Shown: positions 1 through 10,396 of the stretch, one piece after another
How the letters are laid out: each line of letters begins with the position of its first letter
How positions within the stretch are numbered: position 1 is the first letter of the stretch
Origin: Atkinsonella hypoxylon
Taxonomy: Eukaryota; Ascomycota; Sordariomycetes; Hypocreales; Clavicipitaceae
Direction of reading: 5' to 3'
NCBI GenBank assembly: GCA_000729835.1
Contig: JFHB01000001.1
Coordinates: 62,001-126,000, forward strand
Length of the DNA stretch: 64,000 nt
Position numbers and translations under genes: made by a program
The notes under the pieces: generated by a model
What the model was told of the DNA's origin: nothing
Seen by the model: the letters and a program-made list of their open reading frames with translations, nothing else
Databases searched by the model: none

Positions 1-162
1 CGACCCAATGTTATGCAGAAATGGGCTTCCTAACAGACGCACTCTCGTCATACATATCTTGCGCAAAGAAAAAGCTTTCTAAGTCCCTGTGTAGAGACCC
101 GAGGATAATCCCGACTTAGTCGTCGGCTACTTTTATTCAGTCTTACTCCATTCGGCTTTGTA

Positions 163-3100
163 TCATGTTAGATCCACGGTCCGCTCAATGCCATCATACT
201 TCGCCGTTGGCTTCTTGGGTGACAAACTCTGGCTTGATGTAAAAGTGTGGATTGAGGGCGGCGCAGGCCCTACTTGCTTAGACTTTCGTCTTGTCGCCCT
301 GCTGCTGGATGTTGGCATTACTTCCTGGACATCTATAGATGTAGACTCAACGGACGATCGCTTGTTAGTCTTGGGTGTAGGCCTGGTCTTCTGAACCTCG
401 ACTTCCGGTGATGAGATAGGCAGCGTTTCTACGAAATTCTGCTGGTTTGTATCTCGTGACAAGCTTGACGTATTGGGGCTTGCGCCTCTTGTTTCTGGAC
501 CATTGAGATGTCTCCTCCTAGGTGACCGTCCCGACGATGGAGAGGTCGAACGGCGCAAATCATCAGCCGTATGTCTGTTTGTGCTCGTGCTTGTACCATC
601 TTCTGGCGCTCTGATGAGCGATACTGCATCTTCTGACCGTCGCTTGTCGGGTAATAGCGAGATGATTTCTTGTCCAAAGCTTTGGGCGCCACTCTTCGCG
701 GTTGTATCGATATGTGTAGGCTTTGCTTTCGAGGCAATCTCTGTGCCAAATGAGCCAGCCAGCGCTGTGGCAGCTTGCTTCTTTCCTGATAACGGAGAGG
801 AGTCCAGAACCGCTTTTGGAGCTGAAGAACCTACACCTCCTGCCACAGCCTGCTTTTTAGCAGCAAGCAGACGCTTTCTCTCCTCTTTCTCTTTCACATC
901 ACGGTCGTACTGTTGCTGCTGCAACTCAAACAACAAATTACGGATTGAGATCCGTAATTGGGATGGACGAATATCCCACTCCAATGGCTCTCTCTGGATG
1001 AGTTTGCGAACAGTCTCATCTGGAGCTTTCAGAAACTCTTCCATATATCCGAGGACAAAAACTCCACAATCGCAAAAGTTGTCTTGCTCAGGTATTTTCT
1101 TCGCAGTCAAACCATTTGGAAACTTTACCAAATCTACACCTTTCTTGTCCTTCGCTTCTGCAATGAGGTATTCTCTGAGTGCCTTGCAGGTTGAGGGGTG
1201 GGGACTAGCCAGCGAATCCAAGGTGATAATTCTCGGTGATTTTATAACGTCTTGCCAAAGACCTGCAGAACCACTTTGAGTTCCAGAAGTTGTTGGGCCT
1301 CTCTTTTTCAGCATTGGCGAGGAGTTCTGAGCTGATTTCGCATGGCTCAATGGTGAGTTGAGAATGTCAACATCAGCAGACTCTATCATATCGCTGTCTT
1401 GTATGGTCACGTCAGACATGTCTCGCTCGATGCCTGTTGCAACTGAAGGTAAGCCATCCACACTATTCCCACTTCTTCCCCCATTGTCCTGAGAAGTGAT
1501 TTTAAAAGCATTAGGTGCGTTGCAAATTATAGCCAAATACCAATGAGCATGTTCATTGACCGGTACAACAATGTAATCATATGAGAACAAATCAAACTTC
1601 GCTGTCCACGCTCTCACGCCGTCATAATTGATCTTTCCCTTTATAGACCTTAGCTTTTCGAAAAAAAAAGTACTGAAAAAGTACACCTTTTGAAGAAGTT
1701 CAGGTTGTTTGCTTTCCAGGTCGGCCTGCAGATATCGAATGTAAAAATTGATGAGGTTGTCATTAAGGAATTCTCCTTCGTCCAGCCTGAGGATGTCATC
1801 AGCATCTACCGTCGCCCTATTTTTCCCTGTATGCGGAAAGATAAGGGATTGATGCCAGCGTCCTCTCCAGTCACGGTTATTGTCTGTCCATCGCTTTGGA
1901 CTCGCTTCTCGAGGCACGTAGACAGGGGAAGTCCTTCGGGTTCGCCTTGTTCCAGCAGCCTTTGCTGTGTTTAAAACGTCCTCTTCTGTAACTTTATCAG
2001 TGAGTTTTTCTGCACCCTCGGCGGGAGCTTGCATTTTCTTAACGAGCTTGACTGGCCGACGGGCCTTCGTAGCAGGGTTATTTTTGTCTGTTTCTAACCG
2101 CCTGGTGGTTATTTTGAGTTCATTATCTTGTGAAGTAGACAGAGCAGATGGCGAGGCCCTCAACGAATTTCTCGTTTGAAAAGCAGCGGCCTCATCAAGC
2201 GCTTTTTGCCATTTAATGTCAAGGGTATCGCTACGAAGGCGTATTAGCTCAAGATCAACGTGGTATTACTGAATGATAACATACTCCGGCAACGACATGG
2301 TTTTTTGACACTTTGCAGAAGACACAAGACTTATAACGTCATTGTGGTCCGTCAATTTCAACCACAAGCTATCTCCGCTATTGTACGGTCGGGGCCGGGT
2401 GATATGTACGAGATGATTCTTGTTTGACCCGTGTTCGATGGTGTTTAACTTGTCTAGGTCTATCGTCATCCAATCATAGGAGCATGTTGCATCTGGCATA
2501 AAGTTTGGTTTTAGACGCGACGAGCCGGCTGCTGTTTGCTGAAGAAATAGCTCCCCATCGCCGCCTGCTTCGGCATAGAAGTGCTTTCCAGAAACGGCGC
2601 GTATAATTTTTAAGTTTGGTATCCTTTCATGCACCGTTGCTACAGCAGTTTTTGGGTCGGGCAACGGCTTCAAAAATCGGGTAGGCTGAATATCGCTTCG
2701 TGATGATTGGCGTTTCGAAGCAACCAAATCCGAGAAATTTGTACGCCGCTTCTCTCCACACTGATCCCTACTTAACTCATCCTCCAAATCTATTGACTCA
2801 GGAGATTGGTGCTTGGGACGCTTGAAATGCGGACTCGTTGTTTCTGTCCGGTAGATTGACCGCGATCGTTTCCGACCAGTGCATGTGATGTCGGGACGAA
2901 GGTTCGCGCCTGGAGGGCTTGGATCCCTTGGGGCATTGGGACTCTCGAACGACTCGGAGGTTTTGAAAAGATCTGAATTTGCGAAGTAACGGCCTTCACC
3001 CTTTCGGCTGCCTTTCAAGAGCTGGTGAGGGAAAGAAGCCCGACTTTTCCTCACACGGGATCTCGTGGCGTTGCTCTTGGGGTGAATACTGCGATACTCC

Positions 3101-3462
3101 TCCACGCCTGCGCGTAGGCCTCTCGATTTTCCAGTGCTTGAATTGCTTTTGACATCATATATATCTTCATAGGAATCACTATGGGTTAGGTCGTGGGCTT
3201 CCGCAGTGTCTTGACGGTCAGCATCTATGAAACGGCGGCCGTGTACAGCGTCTCCCGGAGAAGATGAAGCAATTTCGAGCTTCTGTCGCTTGACCAAAGG
3301 ACTTTCGGTTGGTGAGTATCTGCTATCTGAGGGGCGAGGAGGGTGTGTCAACGTATTTAAGCCTCCCACGGTAGAGGCATTGAGCTGCCTCTGTTATATA
3401 ATCAGTCTGGTGTATGCTGTTTGCGAATAGAAGCATTTTCTTACCAGCCGCTGAAATGGCAT
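163..3462 (-). CDS. Ulp2-like SUMO-specific cysteine protease
   Basis: Predicted SUMO isopeptidase that removes SUMO from nuclear proteins. Exons (minus strand): 3445-3462, 2270-3390, 163-2230; the spliced product is 1068 aa. The C-terminal part carries the C48 (Ulp1) protease fold: DEGEFLNDNLINFYIRYL, then the catalytic His in HAHWYL, Asp in TLDSL, and Gln plus Cys in EQDNFCDCGVFV. About 100 residues of low-complexity sequence separate the His and Asp motifs; such a split catalytic domain is typical of Ulp2/SENP6-7, not Ulp1. Long disordered N- and C-terminal arms also fit Ulp2. The start is an ATG in a six-codon first exon: the larger second exon has no in-frame ATG near its 5' end, and the join over a GTAAG...CTGAT...CAG intron restores one. 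The 39-nt second intron is unusually short but keeps frame. Confidence 0.85.
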
Positions 3463-6409
3463 TTTTACAGTGGCAATCCTACGGTAGTTGTGAGCAAACT
3501 AAACTCGACCACATGCAGAAATAGCTTAATTATTGTACTAGAGAACCATACCCATAGTCAGGAAATGAGTGTGCCTCGGAATGGTATCGCGCAAGCGGGC
3601 TGAGATGCGATCAGCCGAAGTATAAAAATAATGGTCGTGCCGATTGATCTTACTCCCATGAAGACCCTTTTCGCTTCTGATTCCTAGTCGCAGCCTGCGG
3701 ATATATTACCCCGAGGGTTTTAGGACTCTCCAGCTTCGGATCGTTAATGAGGTGGTTGTGTGCAGCAACAGGTCGGACGGCGTTGGGATCAAATGGACTA
3801 GGGCGCAAGCAGAATCCGGCGGTTAGTGACTAAGACGAGAGGCAGACCTTGTGAAAACTGATTAGACTCACAGCCCTTCGATTGGCTTTGCAATGTGAAG
3901 CTGTATGTGAGGTCCGGATGGTGAAGCCGGCGATTTCTACAGACATTAGTGTGGGGCTAAGGGACCATACATAAGTCGCAAACGTGGTTGATAGGCGGGA
4001 CCCGCGCCGGTTGCGCCTTCCTAGTGCGAGTCCACGATCACATACGGCCAGCACTAAGGCAAACAGGTGAATCGAAGGATAAGACGATGCAATGTAGGCA
4101 GGGTTGAACCGGACGCGCCGGCTCATCGACTCGCTCGACGTACGTCGGCATTCAGACGGCGAAGCCAGAAAAGTCAGATCGAATAGAACGCAGAAAAAAG
4201 AATAAATAGGAATATTTCCAACACAACAGCGAGACTATTTAGAGTACGACGCCCACAAAAGCAGAGAAAAGAGAGTGCAGACTTGCCTGCGGCGACAGGA
4301 TACGGGAATGACTGGTGCCATTCCGAGCAAGGGACATGGCTGTTACTGATGAGAGGGACAGTCTAGGTGCCGTTGCATTATTGCGATAGATTATATCGGC
4401 TTGAGAATCTCATGACAGGCTGCGCTCGTTTCGAGAGATGCCCCAACAATCGAGTCTGCAACACTACGCACCCAAGGTGTTGGTGCAAGCATGTTGGGAT
4501 GAATGAGGCTGAGTTGCGAGGCGTGTTTACGTTCTTTCTCTTCGAGGACTACCAGGAAAGGGACACTATCTTCGTACAGACAGATATTCTGCCAGACGAG
4601 TCTCAGGCGCAGGACAACACTAGACAGTGCTATGTGATGTAATGTGCCATACTTCTTATGACCGAAACAATGGCCAACGGGCTGTTGACAATCACGCTTC
4701 TTCAAAGCTAGGAACGGTTTGAGGGATCTCTTTTACTAAAGAGGGACAGTATGAACCACGACGTTTCCCCTGGCCTCGGTTAGCGATGATCTCGCTTCAC
4801 AAGCACCGTGGACGAGCGAAGAAGCCGTTCGGGCCTTTCTGTCTGTCAGTGGGCTGTCTCTTCAGCCTTGTCTTTGGTCTAAAGCGGCCTGGAGAGAAAT
4901 ATTATTCTCTGCAATCCCATGCAGTAGCGCGGTTGTCCCGAAGACTGAGACCTGAGACGGGAGGATGATCTGTGATGCTTGATTTAATGTTACCAGTCGA
5001 CCAGGAAGGGAAGCCCGGAAACAATTACAGGAACTGGGGGCAAAGCAAGTCCTAGTTAATTACCACATGCTTTGAAGCAATGTGATGGAAGAGAGCATTT
5101 GCAGGACGCCATCATGGATGTGGAGGTGCGTGCCCAATTCCAACGCCAGCCTTTGCCTTTGCCGGACTCAATAAAATAAGCGCTGAACTGGGTCGTCGGC
5201 CAGGGGACTTTGGCCGGCGTCAATGGAAAGAAGAGGACACGGTACGGTGGTCCTCGGTACTCTATGTATGTATCCCCAGCTTCTGATCAGGCGACCATAC
5301 AGGATTGGCGCTTGTCGATGCTACCGACGATAATAACCCACGCCACCGTCACCATCACCAGTGACAGTGCCTCAAACACGTGGTGGCCACAATTTAAGAT
5401 TCCCGTGTGGCAGCATCTTCTCATATTTTCTCATGGCGCGAGCTGATTTTACGATAATACGGAGTGCGTGCATGGACAAACACGACGGTGATGAAATGAT
5501 CCTTTTGCTGAATATTCTCTTTGTGAGAAATGGATCGGAAAGGGCGGGTGTTGTGGTATGTTGAAGCCCACCGAGTTGGCCCACCAGATGAAAAAATAGA
5601 ATGGATGCTTTCGGTAATAATACGGCTGGGGAGTATGGACTGGAGTGATGCTATCCTGTCTGGGTGTTGTCAACCCTGAAAACAGCAGCTTATAGGCGAA
5701 AACAGAGTTTTTGGAGCCCTTGGAATACAACAATGAACTAAATAGACATGTACATAACTACCTAGGTACATAGAACCCTCGGCTAGGTACCTGGGTAGGT
5801 ACTCAGATAGTCCAGTCAGTGACTAGCCCCTGAACTAGCGACCGCCTGGAGAGGAGACCTGGTCAGCAGGCCACAGCAGCAGCCTGTAAGATTGCTAGCT
5901 CGATGTGTTTCAGGGTTTCAGGGAGGAGAGGGGGGAAAAGAGGAGGGGCCTTTGGCCCTTAAACAAACATTGAAGGGACCTGAGCGGATTGTCTCTAGGG
6001 CCTGGTCTACTGAAAGTTTAGATGAATCCCGCGCCGGACGTCGAATGATGATGCATCATCAGTCATTTACGCCGCGACCTGTGCCCCGCCCGCCGAAGCT
6101 TAACTGACTGCAGACTCGACGATTGTCTGTCCCTCCCATTTTAAAAAGAAGATTGAATTTGATAATAAAAAGCCCTTCCCGTTGCACAGCCTAATTACCT
6201 GACAGCCCACTCTCACTCCCACTCACTCACCCCACTCTCTTCCTCTCTTGGTCCATTTTTATTTTCCCCATCACAATCCCCGGGAGAGCCACCGCACGCT
6301 TCAACCTCACCCCTTGATCTGCTCACCCTTTTTCCTATTGAGCCAAATCCTCCCATCTTTCTCTTTGTCCACTGTATTCAATTCAGAGTTTCTCTATTCA
6401 AGCGTCAAT
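3463..6409. other. Intergenic region, no supported gene
   Basis: About 2.9 kb between the divergent Ulp2-like and ManC-like genes. Short open frames here have no recognisable domains and no gene-like splice structure. A cluster of TACCTAGGTA-like palindromes lies at about 5757-5805. The last 200 bases (about 6200-6400) are rich in C and T (CACTCCCACTCACTCACC and similar), which is common in fungal promoters and 5' leaders just upstream of a start codon. Confidence 0.6.
5757..5805. repeat. TACCTAGGTA palindrome cluster
   Basis: Several overlapping copies of CTACCTAGGTAC / TAGGTACCTGGGTAGGTAC. Similar clusters recur at about 27631-27680, 28493-28540, 37015-37025, 53470-53525, 53967-54020 and 54615-54630, all outside coding sequence. 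The function is unknown; it may be a fungal promoter low-complexity motif. Confidence 0.55.
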
Positions 6410-8383
6410 ATGACTGCACAGACTGGCGTCGAGGCCGCTCTGGCCAAGATTATGGAGGTTGTTCAGAAGCAGGTATGGTCTTTTTATTTTTCTTGTGTAT
6501 TTAAGATGACACGGTATCGGGTTCAGGGCAGAGGCCGAAGGAGGAGAAGCAATATCAGTACTCGCAACAGCATTTTCTCATGGCAATACAGACTTTTCCT
6601 TTCCTTTCTTTTTTTTAAGGAAAAAAAAGGGAAAAGACCAAGCTTCTTTGACCGCGCCCTGCTCCGTCAAGTTTTTTTGTTCCTCATGTTTCTTAACACC
6701 ACATAGACTAATATGCTAATCCCGTGAAAATCTCAGAATGAGGAGATGTCAGAGCTGCGGCAAGAGTGCTCGCAACTCCGTCAGTCCAATGCCGAAATCT
6801 CCCTGCTCCTCAAAGAGACTGTCCTGGTGCGTACTCCGCGTCCAGTTCGCCAATGGCGGACATCTCCAGTTGCCCAAAATGATGTTCATGAACCACACGG
6901 CTTACATGTTACGAAAAAATCAAGACACGCCGTGACAACTCTGGCTTGGGTGTCCCCCCTTCTAGTACTGAGACTTCTATGCGATCTTTTAGCCCTCACC
7001 CTCTCCCCAAGTTGTCTCCCGCCATGAGATACATTCCACCACCTTCACCTAGCCCGCAGTTGACTGTCCCTGCCATGGACCGTGAGATCGATGGCTTCTA
7101 CGTCATTATTCCTGCTGGTGGTGCTGGCACGCGTCTCTGGCCATTGTCCCGTGAGAACCACCCCAAGTTCCTGCTGGACATTGATCTCTCCGGACGCAGC
7201 TTGCTTCAGTCGACATGGCACCGCCTTGTTCCTCTCGCTGGTGCCAGCCGCATGACTGTCGTCGCTGGTCCAAGCCATTCGGAATCTATCCAGGCCCAAT
7301 TGCCTCAGCTTGAGAGCACCAACTTATTCACCGAGCCTGGCCCAAAGGATTCCATGGCCGCTATTGGTCTTGCTGCTGCCATCCTCCTTCATCGTGACCA
7401 GGATGCAGTTATTGGATCCTTTGCCGCCGATCACATGATTGCTGGTGAAGATGCTTTCCTCAACTCCGTCACCGAGGCCGTCAAGGTAGCTAAGGAGGGC
7501 TTCCTGGTCACCATTGGCATCGCACCTTCACACCCTGCTACTGGATTTGGTTATGTCAAGCTTGGTGACAGGCTGAATGTGCCCAGCGCCCCTACCGCTC
7601 GTCTTGTGAGCTCATTCAAAGAGAAACCCGACGCCTATACGGCGGCCAAGTACCTCGCGTCTGGTAACTACCGCTGGAATGCCGGCATGTTCGTGACCAA
7701 GGCTTCTACCTTGATGGACCTTGTCAAGGACTTCGAGCCTGAGCTGCACTCCAACCTGACGAGAATCGCGGAAGTTTGGGAGGACAAGGCGCAGCGAGAG
7801 ACTATTCTCAACGAAGTCTGGCCCAACCTGGAGAAGGTGGCCATTGATAACGCTATTGCTGAACCTGCCGCTGCTGAGGGCAAGGTTGCCGTTATCCCCG
7901 CGACTTTCGGTAGGTGGGGCCAGTTGGATACGACGCACTTGTTCTATTTTGTATTCATGGTTCTAATATGCTCTGTGCTAGGTTGGGACGACGTCGGTGA
8001 CTTCTCCTCCCTCGCTGAAATGCTTCCCGCAGAAGCCAATTCCCCCAGAATTCTCGGTGATCGCAGACTTGGTAAGAAATAACCTGTGCACGTAGTCATG
8101 ATGTGCACTCACGCCTCTCATGCTCACCTCCCATTGGTTTTGGACAATGATCTATCTGTCTATGGATTCGAAGGCTGACCAAACTGCTACAGTTGTTGCC
8201 CAACAGGCGCCTGGTGGTCTTGTTGTTCCCGGATCTGGCCGTCTGGTCGCGTGTCTTGGTGTTGACGATCTCGTCATTGTCGATGTTCCTGATGCCCTCA
8301 TGGTCACTACTCGTGCTCGTGCTCAGGAGGTCAAATCTCTGGTTGCTAGCTGCCGCAAAGCAGGTTTCAAGAAGCTCATGTAA
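6410..8383 (+). CDS. Mannose-1-phosphate guanylyltransferase, bacterial ManC-type
   Basis: Predicted to make GDP-mannose from mannose-1-phosphate and GTP. Exons: 6410-6472, 6737-6826, 6973-7909, 7982-8071, 8193-8383; spliced product 456 aa. The nucleotidyltransferase signature is IPAGGAGTRLWPLSRENHPK, followed by a product-binding segment around GSFAADHMI, by GFGYVK, and by FKEKPD and YRWNAGMF. These are the motifs of the bacterial type-II (ManC/CpsB) enzyme, not of the fungal Psa1/Mpg1 GDP-mannose pyrophosphorylase. The C-terminal isomerase domain of bifunctional ManC is absent. The first two exons encode about 50 residues predicted as a coiled coil (Glu/Gln/Leu rich), joined to the catalytic part by a Pro-rich linker. 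The third exon start at 6973 is the only AG in that stretch that keeps frame. An internal Met in the linker could serve as an alternative start. Confidence 0.82.
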
Positions 8384-8815
8384 ACGTTCCATGCACAGGT
8401 ATGTCTTGAAAAATAGAGGCAAATACATGTAGAGGAAAAGATTATATATTCAGCGCAGAAAAGGCACTGTTGCTGTGTAATTTAGCTTATATTGTAATGA
8501 GAAGGACATCTAACCACTTTAATACAACGGAAAAAGTAATTGTCTTGGCAGCTGACTTTGTTCGACCCTGTCTGCGCTATCTATAGCTTCTATGTTTGAT
8601 GCTTCGGTACTCCGTACACATGTACACATGTACACATCCCAGACCACATCCCCATCTGTAGGTAGTCTCAGTTCCCACTCGCCCCACAACGTGTCCTCGT
8701 CTCCTAAACCCTCTAATTCCCATCCCGTCATCGAAATAGCTTCTTCCCTGCTGTGCTGTCCTTACACACCACGGCACCAGCGATTGCAGCGCACCCGCTC
8801 CCCGCACCACCCAAC
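8384..8815. other. Short intergenic region
   Basis: About 430 bases between two tandem plus-strand genes, holding the 3' end of the ManC-like transcript and the promoter of spc3. I see only a short direct repeat, ACATGTACACATGTACACATC, near 8617-8638. No gene is supported. Confidence 0.6.
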
Positions 8816-9784
8816 ATGCACAGCTCCTTCACGCGCATCCAAAATGTCGTTGGATTCTTCACAACAGTAGTCTGCGTGCTGGCCGCCTTCATTGCCGCGA
8901 CCGACCTGCTTGCGACTCGCAAACCAAGCGCCAGCGTCGTCCCCACCAATATCCAAGTGTATGAACTGATCCCTCCTCCCCTCTCCCCTCTCAATCAAAA
9001 AAAACAAAAAAAAAAATCTGAGCTCTCTTCCCGAAAAAGAACGATTGTTTTACTTCTTAAAATATCCTTGAAAGAGTTGTAACATGAATGCTAATATCTG
9101 AATCCACCCTCAATTCAGAGTCAAAGGCCGCCCTCACTACTACTCTTCCAAGAAGGAGGAATACGCAATCATCAAATTCTCCCTCGATACAGACTTCTCC
9201 TCCCTCTTCACATGGAACACGAAGCAACTCTTCGTCTATGTCACAGCCGAATGGCCGTCCTCTCTCGGCGCAAACACCACCGACTCGGCCGTCATTTGGG
9301 ATACCATCATCACGAGCCCGAGCGCAGACCACCTGCAGAACATTGGACCCATTGCCATGAAGAAGTTGAAGAAGAGCGCCGAGGGCAAGTCCATTGATCC
9401 TAGTCGGTATGTTAGGGCCAATCACCTTGATCAAAGAACCGTATTCCGAGGTCCCCCCCCCCCCCCCCTAAAAAAAAAAAAAAAAAAACTTACAACGGGA
9501 GGAAATCGGTTACTAACGAGTTTTCTTATCGCAGCGGTCTATTGAAGCTTAGGAACCAGAGACCAAAGTACCAGATTACCCATCCTAGCGGCAAGATCGG
9601 TCAGCTCGACAATGTTACGCTCAGGGTTCACTACAATGTCCAGCCATGGGTTGGCCTGTTGACTTGGAATCTGGACAAGAAACTGGGGTTCTGGCTGCCG
9701 ATGGAGGGAGGCGTGAGCGAGCCGTTCGAGCTGCCGGCCGTCAAGGCGAAGGATGCGGGGAAGAACAAGCTTAAGAAGGCTTAG
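8816..9784 (+). CDS. spc3: Signal peptidase complex subunit 3 (Spc3/SPC22-23)
   Basis: Non-catalytic but essential subunit of the ER signal peptidase complex, which removes signal peptides from secretory proteins. Exons: 8816-8958, 9119-9406, 9535-9784; product 226 aa, the usual family length. One N-terminal membrane segment (about residues 11-33, VGFFTTVVCVLAAFIAATDLL) anchors a lumenal domain with family motifs KGRPHYY, EYAIIKFSLD, FTWNTKQLFVYV, AVIWDTII and LRVHYNVQPWVGLL. The second intron ends with a textbook TACTAAC branch site and CAG. That intron also holds adjoining runs of 16 C and 19 A, which are likely to vary in length or be misread. Convergent with the xrn1 gene downstream. Confidence 0.93.
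9453..9488. repeat. Homopolymer runs C16 then A19 inside an spc3 intron
   Basis: Sixteen C (9453-9468), one T, then nineteen A (9470-9488). They are purely intronic and do not affect the reading frame. Run length may be inaccurate in the assembly. Confidence 0.9.
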
Positions 9785-10396
9785 AGTATAGATCATAGAG
9801 CGAGCAATGCTGTACTGCATAGGGACCCGTGTATGAGAAGGGTAAGAGTGCGATCTGTTTACTTGAGTAGATCTGGACTTCCTTACCTCACTTTCTTGGA
9901 TCATGTCACCATTTATGCGTGGAATGTATGACTTAACGTGGAACAGAGAGCAACTTTCATAGCTTTGGTATTTGGCTCACTGTGCAGAGTGCATTGGATT
10001 TCAATTCTGCATATCCATGGATACAAGCAGATGGCAAGTACTCAAATGTGATCGACAGAGTATGGATCGTGGTCACACCTAACAAACGATGGTGACAATT
10101 GCTGAAATCATATCGGCTTCTGATAGTGTCTAAGCAGGTGTTTTGAATATGTGTTGAAATCTAGAGCTACAAAACCAATGAACTTGTTAAGATGATCATA
10201 TGTTTTCCTCTTCCTCTGTATCCTTATTCACTTTGACTAGTTGTCTTAAGCAGTTCTACTCTTCCAGGGCCGGGGCGCACTGGTCTCTCGTCTCCTTCAA
10301 CCCGTTCACATCTCATCGTATCCCTCGATACGTTTCCAACGAAGCTCAGATACAACTATAGATACAAGTCAAGCAACGTCAAAACACAAACTCTGC
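9785..10396. other. Convergent 3' intergenic region
   Basis: About 610 bases between the stops of spc3 (+) and xrn1 (-). It probably contains both 3' untranslated regions. No gene or clear repeat is visible. Confidence 0.6.

Noticed and set aside
4367..4642. 91-residue open frame with several Cys
   Set aside because: No domain, no intron structure and an overlapping opposite-strand frame of similar size; chance is more likely.
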